Origin: Armatimonadota bacterium
GTDB lineage: Bacteria > Armatimonadota > UBA10988
Length of the DNA stretch: 63,768 nucleotides
NCBI GenBank assembly: GCA_016235455.1
Contig: JACRKZ010000106.1
Span: 1 to 63,768 of the forward strand
Direction: 5' to 3'
The notes under the pieces were generated by a model. The model was not told where the DNA came from. It worked only from the letters and a program-made list of their open reading frames with translations, and ran no database searches. Shown in pieces: positions 34,383 through 42,564 of this stretch. Numbering within the stretch: the first letter of the stretch is position 1; every line of letters starts with the position of its first letter. The translations under genes and the position numbers were made by a program.

Positions 34383-37300
34383 TTATCGCTCCACGACTAC
34401 CAGCCGGCTGGCGCGCGCCTGCTGTCCATCTTCGCCGAGGGCCACCAGGTCGAGCCGGTACACGCCGTTGGGCAGTGGCCGGCCACTGGCATCGGTGGCG
34501 GGGAACTCCAGAGCCCCGGTGCCGCGCGCCGCCGCGCGCCGGTCGGCCAGGGTGTTGATCAGCTTGCCGCCGCGGCTGTACAGCAGCGCCGTCACGGTAG
34601 CTGGGCCGCTGAGCGTGTAGTTGACGCTGCCCGAGCGGCTCCGCGACACCGCCGCCACGCCCAGCGAGGTGATCGTCAGGCGCCCGCCCAGACCGCGCGT
34701 CGCGGTGACGCGGAAGCGGCTCGAGGTCGAGGCCGCGGTGAAGGTGTACGCCGCCGTGCTGCGCATGAAGCGCTGGGTGCCGGTGGTCAGGTCGGTCAGC
34801 ACCAGCGACAGGTCGGCCGGCGCACCAGCGATGTTGGGCCAGCTCAGCGTCACCTGCCGGCCCGGCTCATCGCTCTCCACCAGCACATCCCAGGTGGTGC
34901 TGGTGGAGACCGTCTCACGCAGGTCGCGGGCATAGCGGCCGGTGCGCGCCCCCCAATCTTCGTGGGGGAAGGACACCGACACGTACTTGCCAAACGGCGG
35001 CGGCTTGGGTACGTCACGGCTGGTGTAGCCGGCGCCGGCGCCGGTCTGCACGCCAAACGCGGCCACCGTGTCGCGCACGCCGTCGGTGCTGGCGGCCAGG
35101 CCGACCTGCCAGGCGCGCGGGTCGGTCTGGGCCCGGCTGGTCTCTCGCTGGCGCGATTGCGACAGCGAGTTGGGGAAGATCAGCGTGGCGCCCTTGGTGC
35201 CGATGACGTTGATCCAGAAGCCCTGGTACGGCGTCAGCACGGCGGTCGGCGAGAGCAGCGAGTAGCCGCCGGCGGCGGTGTAGCCGAAGACGCCGCTGGA
35301 CACGAGCCCGGCGGTCTGCGCGTCAGCCAGGGAGACCGCGGCGGTGCCGTCCGGCGCCTGCACCTGCACGCTGCCCAGCGTGATGTTCAGGTCGGTATAC
35401 GGGTTGCCGAACTGCTGCCACCCGGGCGCCAGGAACAGCCGGTAGGGCTTGTCGCGGTCGACGGGCACGCCCTGGAAGTCGAGCGTCAGCGGCGTGCTGG
35501 TGCGGACGAAGAAGCCGTACCCAGGCTGGAACGGCGGCGTGCTCGGCCACTGGCGATAGATGTTGCCGTTGCGCCAGGGCTGCGCGCTGGTCACGGCGCC
35601 GTCGGCGCGCGCCAGCAGCAGATCGCCGCTGGGCACGCCGAGGATCTGGGCCAGGTTGCCGCGCTTGGCAAACGCCGGAATGGTGATCAGCGAGGTGCCG
35701 GCCGGAATGGTCTGGGTGATGCGGGTCGGCGTCTCTACCGGCGTGTCGAGGATCAGCGTCACCTCGCCGTTGGCCACATCGACGCCCGAGCCCAACAGGC
35801 CCAGGAACATGACGTTGCGGCGCAGCGTGTCCGTAGCGGACTCGCCGCTGGAGTCGGGGGTCCAGGTCAACGTGGCGCGCGCCGTCGTGGGCAGGCCACC
35901 GGGGATCTTGGTGCGGAACGCGCCCTGCACGACATCGGCGGTGACGCTGTCGCGGCCCGCGATCTCGATCTTGAGCTTGCCCTGCCGCCCGTTGGTGACC
36001 AGGCCGTAGAGGTCATAGCGCACTTGCGAGTCGCTGGCGGCCACATCGTTGGGGAAGTACAGCCGCCGGTCCATGCCGTTGAGCTGGCCGTCCACGACGA
36101 TGCGCTGCATCTGCACGCCCTGATCGCCTTCGATGTTGAAGAACAGCGGCACGGCGCTGCCGATGCCGGGCGAGTTGCCGGCCTCGCCGATGCCCGCCTG
36201 GATGCCGCCCTGGCCCGAAGCGCCTTCCACGGCGTTGTTCAGGTCGAACTCGTCAAAAGCGGTGTACTTGAACCGGACGGTGCCGCTCAGCGCGCGGGCC
36301 TCATTGGTGGACGTCGTCTCCCAGTGGTAGATGCTCATGGGGAACGAGTTGGTGGGCTCGCCGCTGATGAAGTCCTTGGCCACCGTGCCGAAGATGTACA
36401 GCTTGGCGCCGGGTACGAGGCTGGTGTCCAGGCAGTACTGGCGGGTGTACCAGTCGGCGAAGCTCAAGCCTTCGACGTCGGGCGCGAGCGTGGTCATCAT
36501 CTGGCGCAGTTGGGGGATGCTGAAGCGGATCGACGGGTCGCCGCGCAGCGCCGTGTAGTAGGCCGCGTTGAAATCGGCAAACAGCGTGGGCCGCTCGGCC
36601 AACACCTTGAGCCAGGCGGCCTGACTCATGTAGGCGCGGACGCTGGTCAGCGCGTCGCTCAACACCTCGGCCGTGGCGGCGGTGTCGGCGGCGCGGAAGC
36701 TCGGGCTCTCCAGACCGGGCTGGTTGAGCAGGTCGTAGTGGCCAAAGAGCAGGTTGAAGTCGCGCGCGAGGAAGCCGAAGCTGGGCTTGGTGTTGGCAAT
36801 GACCGTAAGCTGCGCGGCGCGGGCCATGCCGGCTTCCCAGGAGTCGTAGCCGATGGCCGCGTCGTCGCGGTAGGCCAGCAGCACGGCGTGGGTCAGCACG
36901 TAGAGGTCATACTCGTCGATGACCGTGGTGGTGGTATCCGTCGTGCGCGCGTCATTGAGCAGCTCGATGCGCAGCTCGTTGCGCGTGGCGTCGTAGGCCG
37001 CCATCTCCAGGCTGTTGAGCGTGGGATCGTGGATGACGCGCACGGTGTTGGCAAAGGCCGGCGCGCCCCACACCCGCAGCAGCTCCGTCTGGGCCGAGGT
37101 CAGGTAGGCCTGGAGCGCCGTCCTCTGGGTGGTCGACCAGGCCACCGCCGTGGTGTCGCCGGCGGGCTGCGTGAAGTCGAAGGTCAGCCGATTGGCGGGG
37201 TCGCCCAGCGTGCCAGTCTGGCGCGAGCGGTCCAGGTCGGGCGTGACCAAGCGGCCGGCGCGGCGGTGCACGCGGTTCTCCGGCGTGGTCGGCAGCGGCT

Positions 37301-37532
37301 GGTTGGCGGGCAGCAGACCGTGCTTCTGGAGCATGGTGAACCACGGCGGCGCCGTCCGTCGTGCACCCGGTGCGCGCACGGAACGATGCACGGGCGCGTC
37401 GTCATCGACCACGACGCCACCCACGGGACCGTTGGCCACGGTGTTCCACCGGCGACCGTCGGTCAGTTGATAGTCGGTACTACCCCAGGCGCCCATAGCC
37501 GGCAGAAGAGCCAGCAGCCAAGCCCATCTCAT
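34383..37532 (-). CDS. large secreted protein with FlgD-like C-terminal domain
   Basis: 1049 residues with a short signal peptide (MRWAWLLALLPAMGAWG). Residues about 120-400 are helical with THAVLLAYRDD followed by SWEAGMARA. This layout recalls the helix pair of gluzincin metallopeptidases, but the HExxH residues are absent, so if it is related it is inactive. About 400-900 is beta-rich (TIPAGTSLITIPAF, FLAPGWQQFGNPYTDLNI). The last 90 residues resemble the FlgD Ig-like domain (VNYTLSGPATVTALLYS ... LPNGVYRLDLVALG), often used as a C-terminal secretion or anchoring module. GGGAG is nine bases before ATG 37532. Confidence 0.75.
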   Translation of the reverse strand: MRWAWLLALLPAMGAWGSTDYQLTDGRRWNTVANGPVGGVVVDDDAPVHRSVRAPGARRTAPPWFTMLQKHGLLPANQPLPTTPENRVHRRAGRLVTPDLDRSRQTGTLGDPANRLTFDFTQPAGDTTAVAWSTTQRTALQAYLTSAQTELLRVWGAPAFANTVRVIHDPTLNSLEMAAYDATRNELRIELLNDARTTDTTTTVIDEYDLYVLTHAVLLAYRDDAAIGYDSWEAGMARAAQLTVIANTKPSFGFLARDFNLLFGHYDLLNQPGLESPSFRAADTAATAEVLSDALTSVRAYMSQAAWLKVLAERPTLFADFNAAYYTALRGDPSIRFSIPQLRQMMTTLAPDVEGLSFADWYTRQYCLDTSLVPGAKLYIFGTVAKDFISGEPTNSFPMSIYHWETTSTNEARALSGTVRFKYTAFDEFDLNNAVEGASGQGGIQAGIGEAGNSPGIGSAVPLFFNIEGDQGVQMQRIVVDGQLNGMDRRLYFPNDVAASDSQVRYDLYGLVTNGRQGKLKIEIAGRDSVTADVVQGAFRTKIPGGLPTTARATLTWTPDSSGESATDTLRRNVMFLGLLGSGVDVANGEVTLILDTPVETPTRITQTIPAGTSLITIPAFAKRGNLAQILGVPSGDLLLARADGAVTSAQPWRNGNIYRQWPSTPPFQPGYGFFVRTSTPLTLDFQGVPVDRDKPYRLFLAPGWQQFGNPYTDLNITLGSVQVQAPDGTAAVSLADAQTAGLVSSGVFGYTAAGGYSLLSPTAVLTPYQGFWINVIGTKGATLIFPNSLSQSRQRETSRAQTDPRAWQVGLAASTDGVRDTVAAFGVQTGAGAGYTSRDVPKPPPFGKYVSVSFPHEDWGARTGRYARDLRETVSTSTTWDVLVESDEPGRQVTLSWPNIAGAPADLSLVLTDLTTGTQRFMRSTAAYTFTAASTSSRFRVTATRGLGGRLTITSLGVAAVSRSRSGSVNYTLSGPATVTALLYSRGGKLINTLADRRAAARGTGALEFPATDASGRPLPNGVYRLDLVALGEDGQQARASRLVVVER

Positions 37533-37672
37533 CGAAGACCACTCCCAGATATCGGCGGCACTCGCGGCCGCGGTGGCGGACGCATCCGCTCATCGTCATC
37601 AGCCGAACACGTCCAACGCACGCGGCACCGGGCCTCTTCAACGGCGAGGGCCCAACTTGCGGCCGAACGGCA

Positions 37673-37689
37673 TTGTATGCATCATACAA
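37673..37689. promoter_or_regulatory. perfect 7-bp inverted repeat before the chelatase gene
   Basis: TTGTATG-CAT-CATACAA, 4 bp before the ATG at 37694 and strikingly A/T-rich for this genome. It may be an operator, and CATACA could serve as a -10 box of a leaderless transcript since no ribosome site is visible. Confidence 0.4.
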
Positions 37690-37693
37690 CGTT

Positions 37694-38434
37694 ATGACGC
37701 GCACCGCTTTGGTTCTGGCGGCCCACGGGAGCCGCAGCTATCCGGCCAGTTTGGAGCCCTTACGGCGCCATGCCGCGGCCCTGGCCGAGTCGGGCCGCTG
37801 GTCGCGGGTCACGCCCGCCTTCGTCTACGGTGAGCCGACCTTGGCCCAGGTGGCCCAGGAACTGGACGACGCCGAGGTGGTGGTGGTGCCGTTCTTCATG
37901 GCCGAAGGCTACTTCACCAAGACGGTAATGCCCCGCGAGTTGGGTCTCGCGGAGCGGCCGCGGTGGCGCGTGACCCCGCCCTTGGGCTGTGCGCCGGGCC
38001 TCGACGACGTCGTCCTGCGCCGCTTGCGAGCGGCCGTGGGCGACACGCCGATCGCAAGCGTCGGCCTGCTGCTGGTGGGGCACGGCACCGACCGCGACCG
38101 CCGCTCACGCGACACCACCTTTGAGCACGCCGCGGCGCTGGCGCGGGTCGGGCTGGCGGATGTGCGCGCGGCGTTCCTGGAGGAACCGCCGCTCATCGCG
38201 CCGACTCTGGCCGAGTTGGGCGGCGAGGTGGTCTGCGTCGTGCCGTTGTTCGTGGCCGATGCGCTGCACACCATCGAGGACATCCCGCGCGAACTGGGCC
38301 TGGTCGGCGCGCCCGGCGATTGGCAGTCGCCAACCCGGGTGGGCGGCCGCCTGGTCCACTACACAGCGGCCGTCGGCAATGACCCGGCTGTGGCCGGGCT
38401 GCTCGGGGAGCTGGCCAGCGACGGGCAGACCTGA
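37694..38434 (+). CDS. sirohydrochlorin chelatase / CbiX-SirB family protein
   Basis: 246 residues containing two CbiX-like halves: AAHGSR near residue 10 and VGHGTDRD near residue 122 provide the metal-binding histidines, with VVVPFFMAEGYF and VVPLFVADALH as matching strands. Family members insert Co or Ni (CbiX) or Fe (SirB) into sirohydrochlorin for cobalamin or siroheme. No other tetrapyrrole gene lies nearby, so the metal is unknown. The start ATG 37694 lacks a ribosome site and follows the palindrome at 37673. It ends tail-to-tail with the TPR-like gene, one base apart. Confidence 0.88.
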   Translation: MTRTALVLAAHGSRSYPASLEPLRRHAAALAESGRWSRVTPAFVYGEPTLAQVAQELDDAEVVVVPFFMAEGYFTKTVMPRELGLAERPRWRVTPPLGCAPGLDDVVLRRLRAAVGDTPIASVGLLLVGHGTDRDRRSRDTTFEHAAALARVGLADVRAAFLEEPPLIAPTLAELGGEVVCVVPLFVADALHTIEDIPRELGLVGAPGDWQSPTRVGGRLVHYTAAVGNDPAVAGLLGELASDGQT

Positions 38435-38435
38435 A

Positions 38436-39224
38436 TTAGCCCGGGCCGGCCTCGACATCGGCCGGGCCGCTCCGCAGTTCGGGGTCGACGCCGGTCCCGC
38501 CGAACCCCGGATCGTCCGACTCGCTGGCGTCGGGGTTGAAGGCCAGGCCCACATCGGGCTCGCGGCGGCTCGGCTCGTTGTCGGGCGAGAAGGCCGATAG
38601 CAGTTCCTCCTCGCTGAGCATCTTGGGCGGCGCAACCGGCGCGTGGCCCAGCAGCGAGTCCAGGTCGACCGCGCCCAGGTCGCGCGCCGGCCGCGCCTCG
38701 ACCGCTTCCGATGGCTTGGGCTGGGGCCGGAGGCGCTCCTGCTGCGGCGAGCGCAGGCGGTTGAGCCGGGCCACCACCTCCGGGTTCCAGGGCTCGCGAT
38801 GGAGCCACTCGCTCAGCGCGATGGTCATCTCCTCGGTGCGGCCCTGGTGCTCCAGCGCCGTGGCCAGCCGGTCGAAGCCCACCGCCGCGTTCGGGTCGCG
38901 CTCGAGCAACCGGCGCGCGCGTGCCTCCTCCTCCAGCCAGTGCTGCGCCTCGGCGCGTCGTTCGGCGATGCGCTGCCAGCGGATCCAGGCCGTTGAAGCC
39001 GACGCGGCCAGCAGCGGCGGCACCACCATGAACGGTGTGCCCCAGGCCAGAATGGTCAGCGTGAGCGCGCCCAGAGTGCCGGCCAGGAGCGCCATGGCCT
39101 CGCCGCAGCTCACCGTCTGGTCGACAAACCAGCCGTGGAACACACGGAACAGCACGACCCCGAAGGCCAGGCTCAGCAGCCCCACCGCGCTGACCAGGAT
39201 CATCGCGCCGCCCAGGTCCGCCAT
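38436..39224 (-). CDS. two-helix membrane protein with TPR-like segment
   Basis: 262 residues from ATG 39224 (AAGGAG eight bases upstream). Two hydrophobic segments lie at about 8-28 and 42-68. A cytoplasmic helical hairpin pair at about 85-145 (LLERDPNAAVGFDRLATALEHQGR) looks like a tetratricopeptide repeat. The C-terminal 110 residues are Pro/Glu/Asp-rich and probably disordered. No family is recognised. It is read divergently from ribF across 70 bp. Confidence 0.7.
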   Translation of the reverse strand: MADLGGAMILVSAVGLLSLAFGVVLFRVFHGWFVDQTVSCGEAMALLAGTLGALTLTILAWGTPFMVVPPLLAASASTAWIRWQRIAERRAEAQHWLEEEARARRLLERDPNAAVGFDRLATALEHQGRTEEMTIALSEWLHREPWNPEVVARLNRLRSPQQERLRPQPKPSEAVEARPARDLGAVDLDSLLGHAPVAPPKMLSEEELLSAFSPDNEPSRREPDVGLAFNPDASESDDPGFGGTGVDPELRSGPADVEAGPG

Positions 39225-39294
39225 CGTGTCGCTCCTTCTCAAATGCCCAATGCGCCATACCCGCCGGGCGTTCACATGATAAGATGCCACGGCC

Positions 39295-40203
39295 ATGTCC
39301 TGCTCGACGGTGCTGACCATCGGATTCTTTGACGGCGTGCACCGCGGCCACCAGGTGCTCCTGGCCCGCGCGCGCGCTGCCGCCGACCGCCTCCACCTCA
39401 CCGCGACCGCGCTCACCTTCGACCTGCCGCGCCGCGAGGTCATCGGCCACCGTGGCCGGCAGCAGACCATCGACACCCTCGACGAGCGCCTGGAACGCCT
39501 GCGCGCCGCGGGCATGGCCGAGGTTGAGGTGATCCGCTTCACGCCCGGCTTCGCCCAGCAGAGCGGCGACCGGTTCGTGCAGGCCACACTGGTGGAGCAA
39601 CTCGGCGCGCGGCATGTGGTCGTCGGCCACGACTTCCGCTTCGGCCAGGGCCGCAGCTGCGGTGTCGACGATCTGCGCGCGCTGGGCCAGTCGCGCGGTG
39701 TCGAGGTGGAAGTCGTCGAGCCCCAATGCATCAACGGCGAGCGGGTCAGCAGCCGCGCGGTGCGCGAGGCGCTGCTGGGCGGCGACCTGGCGCGCGCCGA
39801 GCTGTTCCTCGGCCGGCGCTACGAGCTGCGCGGGCTTGTGGTGGAAGGTCAGCGCCTGGGCCGCAGGCTGGGCTTTCCCACGGCCAACATCGAGGTCGAC
39901 CCGCGCAAACTGCTGCCGGCCAACGGCGTGTACGCCGCCCGTTTTGGCACGGCGCGGCTGGCGCCGGCCAGCGCCGTGCTGAACCTCGGCTACCGGCCGA
40001 CAGTCGACGGCTCGGGCCGGCTCAGCATCGAGGCGCACCTGCTGGACTGGTCAGGCGACTTGTATGGCCAGGTGGCGCGCGTCGAACTCGTGGCGCGGCT
40101 GCGCGACGAGCAGCGGTTCGACGGCGTGGAGGCGCTCCGCGCGGCCATCAGCGCCGATTGCGATCTGGCGCGGAGCGTACTGGACGTGGGTGGTGGGGCG
40201 TGA
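39295..40203 (+). CDS. ribF: bifunctional riboflavin kinase / FAD synthetase
   Basis: 302 residues. The N-terminal nucleotidyltransferase domain has TIGFFDGVHRGHQ at about 8-20, VVGHDFRFG and VSSRAVREALLGGD (the FAD-synthetase signatures). The C-terminal riboflavin kinase barrel has GRRLGFPTANIEVDP and GVYAARF. It makes FMN and FAD from riboflavin and ATP. ATG 39295 lacks a clear ribosome site but TGATAAGATG upstream may be a -10 region, so it may be leaderless. The stop lies inside the base of the long hairpin at 40181. Confidence 0.95.
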   Translation: MSCSTVLTIGFFDGVHRGHQVLLARARAAADRLHLTATALTFDLPRREVIGHRGRQQTIDTLDERLERLRAAGMAEVEVIRFTPGFAQQSGDRFVQATLVEQLGARHVVVGHDFRFGQGRSCGVDDLRALGQSRGVEVEVVEPQCINGERVSSRAVREALLGGDLARAELFLGRRYELRGLVVEGQRLGRRLGFPTANIEVDPRKLLPANGVYAARFGTARLAPASAVLNLGYRPTVDGSGRLSIEAHLLDWSGDLYGQVARVELVARLRDEQRFDGVEALRAAISADCDLARSVLDVGGGA

Positions 40204-40259
40204 GACGTGGGCAGGAGCCTTGCGGCTTCCCACGTCCTGAGTCCCACCACCCGCGTCCA
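40181..40259. repeat. long nested inverted repeat with GGTGGTGGG words, copy B
   Basis: Outer arms 40181-40197 and 40243-40259 pair over 17 bases with one mismatch; inner arms GACGTGGG (40204-40211) and CCCACGTC (40229-40236) also pair. It covers the ribF stop and the gap to the convergent glutamate synthase-like gene, so it may terminate both transcripts. The minus strand reads GGTGGTGGGAC followed by GGACGTGGGA, related to the word at 1083. Confidence 0.5.
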
Positions 40260-40261
40260 GC

Positions 40262-41851
40262 TTACTCGGCCAGGATGGCCTCCGCTTCGCTGCGGTAGGC
40301 GTCCATCACGTACGGGATGCCCGACACCTTGGTCGCTTCCTCGGTGAGCGACATCAGGTCCTGTCGGCCCACGGTGTTCAGCCGGAAGTTGCGGCTGCCG
40401 GCCATGAGCTGCTGCAGCCCGACCTTGATCTTCTTGGTGAAGCTGTAGATGCCGATGGCGCCCAGCGGCATGTCCTTGACGGCGTCACCGTACAGGCTCT
40501 TGACCTCTTCATACAGCCCGAAGATCTCCTCGATGCTCTCGCCGAACTCGGCCACGTTGCGCGGCAGGTTGCCCTCGGCGATCCAGGTGCCGATGTTCTT
40601 GCCGACGAAGCCCGGGATGGCCAGCGCGCGGCCCATGCACACCGCCTTGGTGTAGGGCGCGCCCATGGCCAGCGCCTTGAACACGCCGTCCTCGCCGGAG
40701 AAACCGCCGGCGATGGCGATGTCGGGCACGCGGATGCCCCGCGCGGACAGCGTGTCGCAGAACTCCTGGGTCAGCGCCTGCAGGTAGAAGGTGGGCACGC
40801 CCCACTCGTTCATCATTGTCCACGGGCTCATGCCGGTGCCGCCCGGCGCGCCATCGATGGTCAGCAGGTCGATCTGCGCCTCGGCACCCCAACGGATGGC
40901 CATGGCCAGCTCGGTCGCCGAGTAGGCGCCGGTCTTGAGGGTGATGCGCTCAAAGCCCAGTCGGCGCAGTCGCGCCACCTCGGCCATGAACGAGTCGCGC
41001 GAGATGAAGCCCAGCCGCGAATGGCGCTCGAAGGCCTTGATCTCACCGGCTTCCCAGGAGGCCTTGGTGACCGGCAGAGTCGGGTCGGGCAGAACGATGT
41101 AGCCGCGCTTCTTCAGTTCGAGGGCGCGCTCGAGCGTATCGACCTTGATCTCGCCGCCGATGCACTTGGCGCCCTGGCCCCACTTGAGCTCGATGGTGTC
41201 CAGGTGGTGCTTGTCCATAACGTACTCGGCCACGCCAAAGCGCGTGTCCTCGACGTTCATCTGCACCAGGATCTCGCCGTGGTTCTCCTGATAGCGCTTG
41301 TAGGTCTCGATGCGCCGGTCCATCTCCGGCGAGGAGACGATCTTGCCCGCGTCGTTGAGCTCAAGCTGCGGGTCGATGCCGCACACGTTCTCGCCGCAGA
41401 CCAGGGTGATGCCGGCGATGGAGGTGCCCACCGCGAAGCTCTCCCAGTTGCGCCGGGCAATGTCGGTGGAGCCCAGGGCACCGGTGAAGATCGGTACCTT
41501 CATCTTCACCTTCTTGGTCCAGCCGTATTCGGTCTCGGTGTCGACCGCGGGGAAGACCGCGGTGTCCGGGCCCGGCTCCACGCCCTCGGGCAGGCCCATG
41601 GCCCCAACGCCATAGCCCTGGATGTTGAGGTGCGAGTAGTCCACGGGGTAGTTCTTGTCCGCCCCGGCTGTCATTTCGCCATAACCCTTGGGATAAAGGA
41701 TCTCAGCCCCACGGAATGAGGCCAAAAAGACCTCGCAGCCGCCCTTGCAGCCGTCCACACAGCGGGTGCACAGGCCGGACATCGGCACCACGCTCTTGGA
41801 GCGGTTGGCGCTGCCGGTCGCCTCGTTGGCATTCGGTTGTCGCAGGTTCAT
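40262..41851 (-). CDS. FMN-binding glutamate synthase family protein
   Basis: 529 residues from ATG 41851 (GGGAGG five bases upstream). The body is the FMN-binding glutamate synthase domain (COG0069-like): GALGSTDIARRNWE, KWGQGAKCIGGEIK, TIDGAPGGTGMSPW, IAGGFSGEDGVFKALAMGA. Near the N-terminus four cysteines C28, C31, C35 and C39 form C-x2-C-x3-C-x3-C, a likely iron-sulfur site. The C-x5-C-x4-C cluster of GltB is absent, and there is no glutaminase domain, so ammonia must come from elsewhere or the reaction differs. It is divergent from gltB across the 713-bp gap. Confidence 0.88.
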   Translation of the reverse strand: MNLRQPNANEATGSANRSKSVVPMSGLCTRCVDGCKGGCEVFLASFRGAEILYPKGYGEMTAGADKNYPVDYSHLNIQGYGVGAMGLPEGVEPGPDTAVFPAVDTETEYGWTKKVKMKVPIFTGALGSTDIARRNWESFAVGTSIAGITLVCGENVCGIDPQLELNDAGKIVSSPEMDRRIETYKRYQENHGEILVQMNVEDTRFGVAEYVMDKHHLDTIELKWGQGAKCIGGEIKVDTLERALELKKRGYIVLPDPTLPVTKASWEAGEIKAFERHSRLGFISRDSFMAEVARLRRLGFERITLKTGAYSATELAMAIRWGAEAQIDLLTIDGAPGGTGMSPWTMMNEWGVPTFYLQALTQEFCDTLSARGIRVPDIAIAGGFSGEDGVFKALAMGAPYTKAVCMGRALAIPGFVGKNIGTWIAEGNLPRNVAEFGESIEEIFGLYEEVKSLYGDAVKDMPLGAIGIYSFTKKIKVGLQQLMAGSRNFRLNTVGRQDLMSLTEEATKVSGIPYVMDAYRSEAEAILAE

Positions 41852-42564
41852 GGTTCCTCCCGAAACATAGAAGTACCCAGCCTGGAACGAGCACTGGTGC
41901 GGAAGTATGCCCGTACAACTCGACTGCCAGCGATCAATGACGGATCGGCCGAACACACGACTGTCCAAGCCGGGAACAAAGTCGGATCTTTCGGCTTGTG
42001 ACGACGATGCGAATGATGAGTCTATGTACACTTTATATTTCGATACCGATGGTGCAAATTGTCTCCGTGGTGTGTCGCGACGCGGCGGCGACCGGGGATA
42101 CGGTTCGCTCGTCCGTAACAGCGCGGGTGACCTGCCACGCGTTCGGCCACCAGGTCCTGGCGGTATTCAGCCGCTGCCAGCGGGGCTGTCGGGCGGCTGA
42201 CGAGCCAAGGGCTGCCCTGGGTCACGACTCGGCGGCGCCAACGAACACCCGGTCGGTAACCTCCACGGCGACCGCTTGCTGATTTCCCGCGACATAAGGG
42301 CGACACACAAACGTTGCCTATTGAGCGTTGAGGGAGACACGCGGTGCGACGACCGGCGCTACCCCGTTCGACGCCGGATTGGCATGATCTTGGGTTCATC
42401 ATAACGAAACGCCGTCGTAACGAAGCAGGGCATTGGCGGCGGGGAGAGCTTTGCAGTTGTCGCACCCGTGGTTATAATGCTAAGTCCGGGCCGCCGGCCG
42501 GGCTGGCCATCGTTGCGATGGCGCTGGGCCGGGGCGGGCTTGTGGCGACTTGAGGTAGAAGCTA
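41852..42564. other. 713-bp intergenic region between the glutamate synthase-like gene and gltB
   Basis: The longest non-coding stretch in the window. An A/T-rich patch at about 42019-42062 (TTTATATTT, GGTGCAAATTG) probably holds the promoter of the minus-strand gene. The gltB promoter is at 42451-42478. The middle (42070-42440) shows no reading frame with proper codon use, no tRNA fold and no riboswitch I can recognise. Confidence 0.6.
42451..42478 (+). promoter_or_regulatory. sigma70-like promoter of gltB
   Basis: TTGCAG (-35), 16-base spacer, perfect TATAAT (-10) at 42473-42478, 87 bp before the gltB start. It is the clearest promoter in the window. Confidence 0.65.

Noticed and set aside
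33249..37697. A 1482-codon open frame on the plus strand, opposite the lipoprotein and large secreted protein genes
   Set aside because: Composition is Arg/Gly/His/Gln-rich with no domain. It mirrors genuine minus-strand genes with signal peptides and lipoboxes. Similar antisense frames at 4725-8198, 9652-13113 and 44611-47292 have the same cause: few stop codons in G+C-rich DNA.
42380..42450. Glutamine (glnA-type) riboswitch upstream of gltB
   Set aside because: GGTTCATC and GAAGCAGG resemble parts of the motif, but the closing stem and the final conserved GAAGGAACGC-like segment are missing, and the sequence lies upstream of the clear promoter at 42451, so it would not be in the mRNA.
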